Source: Candidatus Bathyarchaeota archaeon
Lineage (GTDB): Archaea > Thermoproteota > Bathyarchaeia > Bathyarchaeales > Bathycorpusculaceae
Reading direction: 5' to 3'
DNA length: 64,000 nucleotides
Assembly: GCA_018396705.1 (NCBI GenBank)
Contig: JAGTQZ010000002.1
Location: 186,001 to 250,000, forward strand
Each line of letters opens with the position of its first letter. Position 1 is the stretch's first letter. The position numbers and the translations under genes are program-made. This document shows, piece after piece, positions 52,232 through 61,813 of the stretch. The notes beneath the pieces were generated by a model. It had not been told where the DNA came from. It did not search any database and saw only the letters and a list, made by a program, of their open reading frames with translations.

Positions 52232-53455
52232 TTGAAATCAGATAGTTCTGATTCTTCAATTCACCCTTCAATCATAATGGTCATGGGAGGAACTGATTGT
52301 AACGGTTTGGGAATAATTCGTGCCTTCGGAAAGCGCAAAATACCTGTTATACTTCTGAACATAAATAATTATGATGTAATGCGATATTCAAAATACGTGA
52401 CATTAAGGCTGAAATGCCCAAATACTTTAGAGTGCGAAGACAGCCTTGTAAATTTTTTGATAAAGTTTGGAAGACATATTAACGAAAAAATTATGTTTAT
52501 CCCCGCAAGCGACTATGAAGTCTTATTCCTGTCTAAAAATAAAGAAAGACTGGAACAGTATTATTATATTCCAACACCTTCCTACGAGATCGTTCAAAAC
52601 ATAGTCAATAAAAAGAAGTTTTACAAAATGCTGGAAAAGATGAATTTCCCCCATCCAAAAACATATTTCCCTAAAGATTTAGATGATTTACAAAGAATGG
52701 GATATGAAATCAATTATCCATTTATTATTAAGCCAGCTTATTCTTTCCAATTTTTCCAAGAATTCGGTAAGAAAAATTTTGTTATACACTCATATGACGA
52801 GCTTTTATGGGCCGTCAATAAGTTGAGGAATAAAAGCTTGGAGATAATAGTGCAGGAATTGATACCAGGAAGAGATATATACATGTTTTATACATACCTC
52901 AACAAGCAATCAGAACCCATCGCAATTTGCGGTTACGACAAAATTTTGCAATTTCCAGATGATTTTGGTTCTGGTTCTTATTGTAGAAGTAGACTACGTG
53001 CCTCACCAATAAAAGAATGTATTAGGTTGTTAAGAGAAATTAAATACCACGGGTTTGCTGAACCAGAATTGAAAAAAGACCCCCGAGATGGTGTTTATAA
53101 GCTTTTAGAAATAAACGCAAGGACTACAACGCAAAACAGATTAGCAGCAGCATGTGGGGTAGACATTGAATATCTTGCATACCTCGACGCAAGAGGGGAG
53201 CTTAATAAAAATTATTCTACATTTCGAGAAAATATAAATTGGGCTGCTGACCTAACATATATCCTGTCATGTCTTAGACTTCAAAGGCAAGGGCAACTTA
53301 AATTTAAAGATATGCTCAGAATAATTAAAACTCGTAAGGTACATTCAATACGCGATTTTGATGACCCTTTTCCATACATTTTTTACATGTTTAAGTTAAG
53401 TTTAAGAACAGTTAATCAGAAGGTTAAAGCTTTAACTCAATCTATGAGATTTTAA
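52232..53455 (+). CDS. ATP-grasp carboxylate-amine ligase
   Basis: 407 residues with an ATP-grasp core: INYPFIIKPAYSFQFFQEFG for the ATP-binding Lys, IIVQELIPGRDIYMFYTYL, and FAEPELKKDPRDGVYKLLEI then NARTTTQN for the metal-binding Glu/Asn. The N-terminal IIMVMGGTDCNGLGIIRAFG is the pre-ATP-grasp Rossmann-like domain. Similar enzymes ligate amino acids to carboxylates. The TTG start has GAGGG 7 bases before. Next to a racemase it resembles the D-aspartate ligase arrangement of Gram-positive bacteria; the acceptor is unknown. Confidence 0.82.
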   Translation: MKSDSSDSSIHPSIIMVMGGTDCNGLGIIRAFGKRKIPVILLNINNYDVMRYSKYVTLRLKCPNTLECEDSLVNFLIKFGRHINEKIMFIPASDYEVLFLSKNKERLEQYYYIPTPSYEIVQNIVNKKKFYKMLEKMNFPHPKTYFPKDLDDLQRMGYEINYPFIIKPAYSFQFFQEFGKKNFVIHSYDELLWAVNKLRNKSLEIIVQELIPGRDIYMFYTYLNKQSEPIAICGYDKILQFPDDFGSGSYCRSRLRASPIKECIRLLREIKYHGFAEPELKKDPRDGVYKLLEINARTTTQNRLAAACGVDIEYLAYLDARGELNKNYSTFRENINWAADLTYILSCLRLQRQGQLKFKDMLRIIKTRKVHSIRDFDDPFPYIFYMFKLSLRTVNQKVKALTQSMRF

Positions 53456-53497
53456 TTGAACGCTTGAGGACAATAACACAATTTATGTTGGTCTGTT

Positions 53498-54628
53498 ATG
53501 CGTGTGCTTATGGTTTCTCCTTCCTATTTTCCGATTAAGGGTGGGGCTGAAACGGTAATTCACGATATATCCGTTAAACTGAACAGTGTAGGCGTTTATA
53601 CGGACATTTTAACTTTCAACATGGACCGTAAATGGAAGCCCCGCTGGCACGGTAAAACCGAAAAAAATGGCAAAGCAACAATTCACAAGATTCCAGCGTT
53701 AAACTGGTTTCCGCTAACCCATTCGGACAGAATAACTATGGGAATAAATCTAATCCCCGGAAAATTTAGAGGCATACTAAAGAAATATGACATCCTCCAT
53801 TTTCATGGAGGAGACCTAACCCTTCCCTTATTCTCCTATGGAGTTAGAAAACCAAAAATTTTCCATCTACATGGATTATCGCCAGAATTCTACAAGAAAT
53901 ATTTCATAAGTAGGCTGATCCTAAAAAATGCGGCACAAACCTACATTTGCCTAACAAAAACCATGAAAGAACAGCTCACAAGCTTAGGAATACCTGAAGA
54001 GAGAGTTAAGATACTGCCAAACGGAGTAGACACCAGCCAGTTCCACCCAACAAAAGAGAAAGATGAAAACATGATCCTTTTCGTGGGCAGGGTATGCCAG
54101 GAAAAAGGAATAGACACTTTGCTGAAGGCGCTGAACCACTTAGAAACACCCGTAAACCTAACCATAATCGGGCCGGAAGACTGGAACCCAAACCACTTCC
54201 AAAGAACATTAGAACTAATCCGAAAAGAAAACGAGAAAGGAAAACACAAAATCAACTATTTGGGACCAAAAAATCGTGAAGAAATAATATCCTACTACCA
54301 GAAAGCCTCACTTCTAGTTTTGCCATCAAGAAGAGAAGGCTTCCCAATGGTTATCCTAGAAGCCCTAGCCTGCGAAACCCCAGTTATAGCCACAAACATC
54401 AACGGAATACCAGAAATACTTCAAAACAACAAATGCGGTATAATAGTCCCTCCAGATAACCCTCAAACCCTTACAGAAGCCATACAATTCTTACTAGATA
54501 ACGATGACATCAGGACAAAACTAGGCTGCCAAGGAAGAATTTTAGTTGAGCAGCATTACTCCTTAGATGTAATCGTAGAAAAACTATGCAGCATTTACGA
54601 TGAAACAATCTCAAACTTTGGTGATTAA
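53498..54628 (+). CDS. Family 4 glycosyltransferase 2
   Basis: 376 residues, GT-B fold. It has SYFPIKGGAETVIHDIS, FHGGDLTLPLFSYG, ILPNGVDTSQFHPTKEK, MILFVGRVCQEKGIDTLLKA, LLVLPSRREGFPMVILEALA and NINGIPEI. The 3' end overlaps the deacetylase gene by 8 bases. The GC content rises a little here compared with the preceding genes. Confidence 0.92.
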   Translation: MRVLMVSPSYFPIKGGAETVIHDISVKLNSVGVYTDILTFNMDRKWKPRWHGKTEKNGKATIHKIPALNWFPLTHSDRITMGINLIPGKFRGILKKYDILHFHGGDLTLPLFSYGVRKPKIFHLHGLSPEFYKKYFISRLILKNAAQTYICLTKTMKEQLTSLGIPEERVKILPNGVDTSQFHPTKEKDENMILFVGRVCQEKGIDTLLKALNHLETPVNLTIIGPEDWNPNHFQRTLELIRKENEKGKHKINYLGPKNREEIISYYQKASLLVLPSRREGFPMVILEALACETPVIATNINGIPEILQNNKCGIIVPPDNPQTLTEAIQFLLDNDDIRTKLGCQGRILVEQHYSLDVIVEKLCSIYDETISNFGD

Positions 54629-55577
54629 ACTGCGCAAAATCTATTTCACTTTCGACGTGGAAGATTTTACAAACGAAATGGCATTCATAGCCCTACAGAT
54701 AACCATAGAACTCTTAAACAAATACAATTTTAAAGGCATATTCTTCATAACTGGACATTTCGCCGAAAAACTTCAAAAATACCCCAAAATAGTTGAGCTG
54801 CTTGAAGAACACGAGATAGGTTACCATTCTTCAAGTCACTCCGTTCACCCAACAATCTTCGAGTTCACAGACATAGAAAACTACAAAGAAGCCTATGAAA
54901 CATCATTAAAAAGAGAAACATCACACATAAACCCGTTAACCGGCGAAATTGAAGGAAAAGGCGGAATCCTCACTCTGCAAAAACTGTTTCCCTCCAAAAA
55001 AATTAAATCTTTCAGGGCGCCTGGACACTGCTGGATTCCACCCCATCTCGAAGCTCTTCGGGAACTTGGAATAAAATTCGACTTTTCATCTAACCTCACA
55101 AATGTCCCCGCCCAATACAAAGGAATAACTTTTTATCCCTACCCGATCTTAGCGCAGTGGAACGGCAAATTCGCCGACTTCAGGCTTTTCTGGACAACCG
55201 TTGCCAAAAACCAGAACATTGTCATTGGTTTACATCCAAGCCTCTTCACCACATACGACGGATGGGACCAGATATACTTCAACGGAAACCCAAAAACCAT
55301 AACACCATCAAAACCAAGAAGCCTGTCAGAAATAAGAAGCCTAATTAAAAGCTTCGACCTATTCCTCAAAAACATCAAAATTTTAGAAAAAATAAAATTT
55401 CTAGAAGTAGAGTCAAATTTAAAAAATGCTGAAAACGATGTGACCGTCAACAGAGACATCGTAGAGAAATGTTATGAGCACAGCATGCGATGGGCAAAAA
55501 GAGTTTTCAATTATCAACCGAGATTCCAAAGAAAACACTTTTACGAGTTCTTTAAAATACCTGAACTTAAACGCTGA
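54621..55577 (+). CDS. NodB-type polysaccharide deacetylase
   Basis: 318 residues from the GTG at 54621; an ATG at 54600 lies further inside the GT4 gene. The N-terminal IYFTFDVEDFTN is the Asp-Asp motif, GYHSSSHSVHP is the His-x3-His metal site, and FRAPGHCWIP is the third motif. It would remove N-acetyl groups from a sugar before further modification. Coupled to the upstream glycosyltransferase. Confidence 0.88.
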   Translation: MIKLRKIYFTFDVEDFTNEMAFIALQITIELLNKYNFKGIFFITGHFAEKLQKYPKIVELLEEHEIGYHSSSHSVHPTIFEFTDIENYKEAYETSLKRETSHINPLTGEIEGKGGILTLQKLFPSKKIKSFRAPGHCWIPPHLEALRELGIKFDFSSNLTNVPAQYKGITFYPYPILAQWNGKFADFRLFWTTVAKNQNIVIGLHPSLFTTYDGWDQIYFNGNPKTITPSKPRSLSEIRSLIKSFDLFLKNIKILEKIKFLEVESNLKNAENDVTVNRDIVEKCYEHSMRWAKRVFNYQPRFQRKHFYEFFKIPELKR

Positions 55578-55655
55578 AAAAACCTGCAACGCCTGCAGGC
55601 GTGCAAGCCTGCACGCTAAAAAACCCGCAAAAAACCTGCAAACCTGCTTAACTTT
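55577..55655 (+). repeat. CCTGCA repeats with competing hairpins
   Basis: A low-complexity non-coding stretch between two glycan genes. AAAAAACCTGCAA occurs at 55577 and 55630. GCGTGCA-AGCC-TGCACGC forms a 7-bp stem at 55599-55616, while GCAGGC-GTGCAA-GCCTGC (55595-55612) is a mutually exclusive 6-bp stem. A palindrome GCCTGCAGGC is at 55591. A TATA-like ACTTTATAAG follows at about 55651, so it may separate two transcripts as a terminator and promoter. Confidence 0.55.
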
Positions 55656-55679
55656 ATAAGCTCAAAAGAGGGGCAAGTT

Positions 55680-56390
55680 ATGAGTTCTGGAGTGCTTTTT
55701 ATTAAAGAGTTCTATGATGAAAATAATTGGCGAGAAATAGTTGAGGAACACTCCAGAAATGTAGACAGGGAAGAAAAAAGTTTCGTATTAAATTCTTTGG
55801 GTCCCCTTCATGGTTGTACAGTGCTCGACGCCGGATGTGGGTATGGTCGGTACCTTAAATTTCTTAAAAAATTTGGATTTAATGTTGTTGGGATTGATAT
55901 TTCCAAAAATCTTATAAAAAAGGCAAAGTTGCACGGAGATGTCGTGGTAGCGGACTTGCAACACCTTCCTTTTTGTGATGAAGCATTTGACGCAAGTATT
56001 AGTGTTTACGGACCTTTAAATCACATCCCGGATATTTCAAAAGGTCTTGTTGAATTAAAGAGAGTTACCCGAAAACGTGTCATTGTTTCCTTATTTAATT
56101 TTTTTTCATGGTATGGAATTTGGATAAACTTAAGATTTCTAATTCCCATATATCTAAAGCTCAGACCGCTAATAGCTAGATTAAAATGTAATCTAGTGCA
56201 TTATTACCTTGGATATTTGGATATAGGTGCCAAAGAGATATGGAATTTTTCGACAACATCTACCCCCAAATCGGCCCTAAAATATTTTCATTCCATTGGC
56301 TTTAGAAAAACTACATGGAAACCGATAGTTAAATACTTTCAAGCGTCTAATATTTTCTGCTTTTTAATAGGTCTTGTTGCAGATATTTAG
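55680..56390 (+). CDS. SAM-dependent methyltransferase
   Basis: 236 residues, class I Rossmann fold. It has VLDAGCGYGRYLKFLKKFGF, VVGIDISKNLIKKA, and VADLQHLPFCDEAFDASISV as the typical UbiE-like motifs. The C-terminal part has a hydrophobic patch (YGIWINLRFLIPIYL) suggesting membrane contact. It may methylate a sugar, or another acceptor. GAGGGG precedes the ATG by about 7 bases. Confidence 0.88.
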   Translation: MSSGVLFIKEFYDENNWREIVEEHSRNVDREEKSFVLNSLGPLHGCTVLDAGCGYGRYLKFLKKFGFNVVGIDISKNLIKKAKLHGDVVVADLQHLPFCDEAFDASISVYGPLNHIPDISKGLVELKRVTRKRVIVSLFNFFSWYGIWINLRFLIPIYLKLRPLIARLKCNLVHYYLGYLDIGAKEIWNFSTTSTPKSALKYFHSIGFRKTTWKPIVKYFQASNIFCFLIGLVADI

Positions 56391-56423
56391 ATTGATTTTA
56401 ATCGAATAGAGGAGGATAGTTTA

Positions 56424-57509
56424 ATGAAGATAATAGAAGTTAATAATTACCAAGATTTCCTTTCTCTGAAAAACGAGTGGGCAAATCTTCTAGAGAAATG
56501 CGATCATACTGTTTTCTCTACATGGGAGTGGCTTTCAACATGGTGGAAATATTTTGGAAGCGATAAAAAACTTATCCTCCTATTAGCCACGAAAAACGAT
56601 GAGATTATTGGAATAGCACCATTGATGTATTCAACTAGAAAAGTATTAGGTTTTAATGAGGGAAAAATAGCATTTATTGGAACACCCCATACAGATTACA
56701 ATGATTTTATAATAGCAGACGAGAGGAATGAATGTATACGTCTTTTCATCGAGTATCTGAAGAAACTTCCAGAAAAATGGAGTTATATAGAATTATCTGA
56801 AATACCAGAAAATTCAAAATCGCTACCAATCCTTAGCAAATTGTCAAACACTTTAAAAGCTTCCTCTGTGTGCCCATATAAACCACTCCCAAAATCTATT
56901 GACGCGTTTCGGGCCAGCCTGAGTAGAAATATGAAACGTAATTTGAGAAGATATATGGAAAAAGCCAAAAAAGAGTTCGAGGTAGAGTTTTCAGACTACT
57001 CTAAAGTTGAATCATGCATTGAAGGCATGCATTTGCTCTTTAAGCTTCACCAGAAAGAATGGACATCAAAGGGCTATCCTGGTGTCTTCGCTAACATAAA
57101 CCTTCGTAATTTCCATCTTGAAATTGCAAAAATTTTTGCGGGGAGAAGATGGTTAGGTCTATTTTTGCTCAAACTTTCGGGCAGACCTGCTGCGGTGGTT
57201 TATGGATTCAAAGATCAGAGAAAGTTTTACGGCTATCTTTCCGGTTTCGACCCCATTTATTCTAAATACAGCGTTGGAAATTTGCTTATAGCTCATGTCA
57301 TAGAAAAATGTATTGAAGAAGGACTGTCGGAATTTGATTTTATGAGGGGTGATGAAAAGTACAAAGTATTATGGGAAACAATCTTGAGATGGAACCAAAC
57401 TGCTATAATCTCAAGAAGCGGTATCCTTTCTAATACCTGGCGCAAGTTATACTTGAAAATTTGGGATAGTGTTAAAACAAAATACTTTTGTGATTTATTT
57501 TCAACATAG
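56424..57509 (+). CDS. CelD/FemAB-like GNAT acyl- or aminoacyltransferase
   Basis: 361 residues. Two GNAT-like halves: FSTWEWLSTWWKYFG is the N-terminal signature of the CelD/BcsL family, and the second half has MKRNLRRYMEKAKKEFEVEF, LLKLSGRPAAVVYGFKDQRK and DPIYSKYSVGNLLIAHVIEK then FDFMRGDEKYKVLW. Such proteins acylate cell-surface polysaccharides or, as in FemAB, transfer amino acids. With the racemase and ATP-grasp ligase upstream this supports aminoacyl decoration, by inference. GAGGAGG precedes the ATG. Confidence 0.82.
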   Translation: MKIIEVNNYQDFLSLKNEWANLLEKCDHTVFSTWEWLSTWWKYFGSDKKLILLLATKNDEIIGIAPLMYSTRKVLGFNEGKIAFIGTPHTDYNDFIIADERNECIRLFIEYLKKLPEKWSYIELSEIPENSKSLPILSKLSNTLKASSVCPYKPLPKSIDAFRASLSRNMKRNLRRYMEKAKKEFEVEFSDYSKVESCIEGMHLLFKLHQKEWTSKGYPGVFANINLRNFHLEIAKIFAGRRWLGLFLLKLSGRPAAVVYGFKDQRKFYGYLSGFDPIYSKYSVGNLLIAHVIEKCIEEGLSEFDFMRGDEKYKVLWETILRWNQTAIISRSGILSNTWRKLYLKIWDSVKTKYFCDLFST

Positions 57510-57587
57510 TTTAAAAGAATCACAAATGTGTAAAAACTCCGTTAACATTTCAAACTGATTTTATGTTTATACAATGAGCTGGTCACT

Positions 57588-59066
57588 ATGGGTAAAGACT
57601 GTAAAATACTTCTTCTAAATTTGCCGAGCCCACCCAATCAAACACTCTGGAGAGAAAATGCTGGAGGTTTTGGCACAGCAATTTCTATTAATCCCCGATG
57701 GAAAGAGTCTAGTAGAATACCTCTAATTCCATTTTTTCCTTATGCTTCTTCAATCCTCTTGAATGAAGGATACGAGTTTAAGGTCATCGATTGCCAAAGA
57801 CTAAACTTAGACAACGACCAAAGCGTAAGATTGGTTAAAAAAGTAAACCCAGATATAATTTTTTCCATAATCTCGCTACCTTCAATGAAAAATGACGTCA
57901 AAGTTTTGGATGAAATAAAAGAATTTGTTCCATCGGTGAAAATAGTCGGTGTCGGAACGGTTTGCCGTGTACTTCCTCACGAAGTTTTGCTTAGAGGTAA
58001 AATAGATGTTGTTTTGCGTAGTGGCTACCCATACATTGCCAACATGATTAAGTTAATTCGAGCACTTCAACAAAATAGAAACCTTAAAACTGTAGAAGGT
58101 ATTTCCTTTGTTAAAAATCGACAAATTTTCACTACTTCAAAGCCCACAGAAATGAATTTTAATGAATTGCCAAAACCTTGCTATGATTTAATCCCTCCTG
58201 ACGGCTACGAAACTTTTGAAGATGAAAATGGAGAACGATTTCCTTACGTGGCAGTATTAGACAGCATAGGATGTCCATATAACTGCATATACTGCCCATA
58301 CCCTCTTGGATTTGGTCGAAAATACACTTACAGACCTATAAAATTAGTAGCTGACGAAATCGAAGAATTATACACCCGTTTTAACATTCGGGCATTTGAT
58401 TTCAGAAGTCAAGCTTTTGCATACAATAAAAAGCGCGCATTAGAAATTTGTAAAGAACTAATGCAGAGAAAACTTGACATCAAATGGACGTGTGAATCAA
58501 GAGTTGATGAGGTCAACAGAGAACTTTTGGAAGTGATGAAAAAAGCGGGTTGTCGGCGCATACATTTTGGAGTTGAAACCGGGGATCCAGAAATCCTCAA
58601 AGTAGCAAAACCAGGCGTTAAATTAGAAACAATTGAAAAAGTATTTAAAATTACAAAAGCGCTGGGTATAATAAGACAAGCTCACATTATTTTAGGGTGG
58701 CCTGATGATGATTATAGAACATTAGAAAACACAAATAAATTTATCCTTAAACTAGAGCCTGATATTTTAAATTTGAACTTTTTAACTCCTTACCCTGGAA
58801 CCAAAATGTACGAAATAGCCAGAAAAAACTCTCTAATTCTCACCTATGATTGGTCGAAGTATACCTCTTATAACATTATTATGCGAACAAAAAGCCTTAA
58901 CGCAAGTGACCTTTATACAATTAAACAGAAAATGGTACGCGATTTCTCTAAACAAAAATTAAAACGACTTATTCTTCAGAAAGACCGCCCAATAGTCAAG
59001 AGACCGCAAATATTCGTTAATAAAGCAAAGACTCTAGTAAACAGGATAATATTCCCGCAATTTTAA
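57588..59066 (+). CDS. B12-binding radical SAM protein 1
   Basis: 492 residues. The N-terminal part resembles a cobalamin-binding domain (NPDIIFSIISLPSMKNDVKV then VGVGTVCRVLP). The radical SAM cysteines C229-x3-C233-x2-C236 are in GCPYNCIYCPYPLGFGRKYT. SRVDEVNRELLEVMKKAGCR and GVETGDPEILKVAKPGVKLE follow, as in BchE-like enzymes. It could methylate or rearrange a sugar or lipid in the glycan. It is a close paralogue of 60251-61746. Confidence 0.88.
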   Translation: MGKDCKILLLNLPSPPNQTLWRENAGGFGTAISINPRWKESSRIPLIPFFPYASSILLNEGYEFKVIDCQRLNLDNDQSVRLVKKVNPDIIFSIISLPSMKNDVKVLDEIKEFVPSVKIVGVGTVCRVLPHEVLLRGKIDVVLRSGYPYIANMIKLIRALQQNRNLKTVEGISFVKNRQIFTTSKPTEMNFNELPKPCYDLIPPDGYETFEDENGERFPYVAVLDSIGCPYNCIYCPYPLGFGRKYTYRPIKLVADEIEELYTRFNIRAFDFRSQAFAYNKKRALEICKELMQRKLDIKWTCESRVDEVNRELLEVMKKAGCRRIHFGVETGDPEILKVAKPGVKLETIEKVFKITKALGIIRQAHIILGWPDDDYRTLENTNKFILKLEPDILNLNFLTPYPGTKMYEIARKNSLILTYDWSKYTSYNIIMRTKSLNASDLYTIKQKMVRDFSKQKLKRLILQKDRPIVKRPQIFVNKAKTLVNRIIFPQF

Positions 59067-59235
59067 AAATAAAATAAAGGCTTCTTTTATGAATATAATT
59101 CACTAAAAATGTCCAATCCCTAAAAGTCCATCATGAGTATTTGGGCAGGAATATTATTTATACGACAGCTTTTAGATTGTTTTGCTAAAAGGCATGCGTA
59201 ACTACTTTAGCTCCTGTTATTTCTGTGATAGAAAA

Positions 59236-60246
59236 ATGAAAAACCCCCTTGTGAGTATCATTATTCCAACGCGCAATTATGGACGTTATTTAGCTGAGGC
59301 TATCGAGAGTGCACTAGCACAAAAATATCGAACCATAGAAGTCATTGTTGTAGATGATGGGTCAACAGATAACACGAGAGACGTCACCAATAGGTATGAT
59401 GTTCGATACGTGTTTCAAGAAAATAAGGGTGTGAGTGTCGCGAAAAATAATGGAGTACAAATCTCTAAGGGAGATTTCTTTGTTTGCCTTGACGCGGATG
59501 ATAAGCTTCACCCAAATTTTGTAAGCAAAATGATTCAGCCTATGAAGGATCCAAAGGTTGGTTTTGTTCGATGCGGCTCCATAGTGTACAACGAAAGTTA
59601 TGACTTTGAAAATATTTGGATGCCGCGAAAAATTTTCAGTAAATATTGCCTTTTCGCCGGGTGGTGGGGAGCGCTTGGCCCAGTTCTTATAAGGCGAAAA
59701 GCTTTTGATAGTCTGGGAAGTGGTTTTGATCCTAATTTGAGAAGGTTTGAAGACTTAGATCTTTGCTTTCGGTTGCTGGCTAAAGGCTGGAAAACTGAGG
59801 CAATTTTTGAGCCGCTACACTTTTATCGAATACACCCTTTTTCAACTATGAACTTTAAACATGATGGTACAGATCCAGGTAAACGTGACATCCAAGTAAT
59901 TAACGGGAAATATTGGTTTAGACAGCCATATAGAAGGCTATATGATGTGTATAAAATGACTTTAGGCAAAGCGGTTATGTTAGCTCTTCATCCATATAGT
60001 TACTTCTATGGGGTTGGTCGAAAAATCAAATTCAAAAACTATATAAAAAATATAGCGAAATCGCTCCAACCCCAAGAAATAGAAAAATTATTAACGCTTT
60101 ACAGGGAGGCTTTGTTAACAATTGACATGCTTATAGAATGGTCCTACAACAAAGACCTCCGCGATTATTACATTAAAAAATTAACAGAACTGGAGTCGAG
60201 ACTTCAAAACGAAATTAAGACTGCAACAATTAAATTGATGGGATGA
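59236..60246 (+). CDS. Family 2 glycosyltransferase 4
   Basis: 337 residues from the ATG at 59236, just before PLVSIIIPTRNYGRYLAEAI; upstream TTG/ATG starts at 59182 and 59194 would add a CxxC-bearing extension. VDDGSTDNTRD, CLDADDKLHPNF (DxD) and FEDLDLCFRLLAKGWK are GT2 motifs. The C-terminal 120 residues are a helical extension. It lies between the two B12-radical SAM paralogues. Confidence 0.85.
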   Translation: MKNPLVSIIIPTRNYGRYLAEAIESALAQKYRTIEVIVVDDGSTDNTRDVTNRYDVRYVFQENKGVSVAKNNGVQISKGDFFVCLDADDKLHPNFVSKMIQPMKDPKVGFVRCGSIVYNESYDFENIWMPRKIFSKYCLFAGWWGALGPVLIRRKAFDSLGSGFDPNLRRFEDLDLCFRLLAKGWKTEAIFEPLHFYRIHPFSTMNFKHDGTDPGKRDIQVINGKYWFRQPYRRLYDVYKMTLGKAVMLALHPYSYFYGVGRKIKFKNYIKNIAKSLQPQEIEKLLTLYREALLTIDMLIEWSYNKDLRDYYIKKLTELESRLQNEIKTATIKLMG

Positions 60247-60250
60247 TTTT

Positions 60251-61746
60251 GTGAGAGAGCCCAAAATTCTCCTCCTTAACATTCCCAGTCCAGCTGATCA
60301 AAGACTTTGGAGAGACGATGCTGGCGGATTTGGAGTGGCAATACATGTCCCACAAAAATTCAAAAATAGCCGAGAAACAACTCTTCACCCGTTTTTTCCA
60401 TATGCTTCTGCGCTTCTTTTAAAAGCAGGATACGAATTCAAAGTTTATGATTGCCAAAGACTGAGGCTATGCAGCACCGATGAAGTTTTAGCCCTAGTCA
60501 GAAAGGAAAATCCAGACATCATATTCTCTATAATTTCCCTACCATCAATATGGAATGATTTGAGCGTTCTAACCGAAATAAAGAAAATTCTTCAAAACGT
60601 ATGGACCATAGGTGTTGGAACCGTTTGCCGCGTTATTCAAAGAGAAGTGTTGTGCAAAGGCGGTGTAGACGCAGTTCTTCGCAACGAGTTTCCACACGTT
60701 TTGGGCATAATTGAACTCATCGAAGCGTTACAACGGCGCCAAGATCTAAAAGGTGTTAAGGGTGTTTCATACATGAAAAATGGACAAATAATTAATAATC
60801 CCGCATTTCCAGAACTTAACATCAATGACTTGCCAGAGGCTTGCTACGATTTTATTCCGCTCGATGGTTATGAAACTTTCACAGATAAATATGGGGAACG
60901 CTTCGCTTATGTATCAATACTGGATAGTAAAGGTTGTTCATACAAATGTTTTTACTGTCCCTACCCACTGGGTTATGGTGAAAAATGGTCTTTTAGAAGC
61001 CCAAAATCAATAGTGGATGAAATGGAAAGATTGCACAATAACTACAATATAGAAGGTTTCGCATTTAGAGGACAATCCTTTGCTTACAACAAAGAACAAG
61101 CAATTAAATTAAAATATGCGATGAAATCATAAAAAGAAATCTCGACATAGCTTGGATATGTGAATCAAGAGTTAACGAAATTTCCAAAGAACTTCTATTA
61201 AAAATGAAGGAAGCAGGGTGTCGAAGAATACATTACGGAGTTGAAACAGGGGATCCAGAAACTCTAAAAATCGCAAAGACAGGTGTACAGCTGGAAACAA
61301 TAGAAAGAGCGTTTAAACTATCAAAGGAGATGGATATACTAACTCAAGCTCACATCATCTTAGGGTGGCCAAATGAAACAATTAAAACCATCGAAAACAC
61401 GAGAAAACTTATACTTAAACTGGACCCTGACATATTAAACATAAACTTTCTAACACCATATCCAGGAACCAAACTATATAAAGTAGCTTTGCAAAATTCT
61501 CTTTTAATAACAACCGACTGGTCAAAGTTCACCTCTCACGATATCGTCATAAAAACTAAAAATCTCAGCACAACAGAACTTTTCAAACTTAAAAATAAAA
61601 TAGTCCGAGACTTTTTAAAGCAAAAACTCAAAAAACTACTGTTGAATATAAGCGCGTATAAAAGACCGTATTACTTATTAAATTCAGCTAAAAAAATGAT
61701 GGAGGAAATTGTTTTCCCACAACCCATCGACGGTGGTGGCGCTTAA
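60251..61746 (+). pseudogene. B12-binding radical SAM protein 2, frameshifted
   Basis: Two frames together give a protein of about 498 residues, parallel to 57588-59066. The first frame (GTG 60251) has NIPSPADQRLWRDDAGGFGV, the B12-domain part and the radical SAM cysteines C229, C233 and C236 (GCSYKCFYCPYPLGYGEKW), and stops at 61130-61132. The second frame continues with ICDEIIKRNLDIAWICESRV and CRRIHYGVETGDPETLKIAK. The -1 shift lies at 61105-61116 in AAATTAAAATAT. No other stop intervenes, so it is either a young pseudogene or a sequencing error. Confidence 0.75.
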
Positions 61747-61813
61747 AAACAAAACATAAAAGACCTAAAAAGTATGATGCGATGCAGACCAGCTACTCGG
61801 AAGGAAATCTAGA

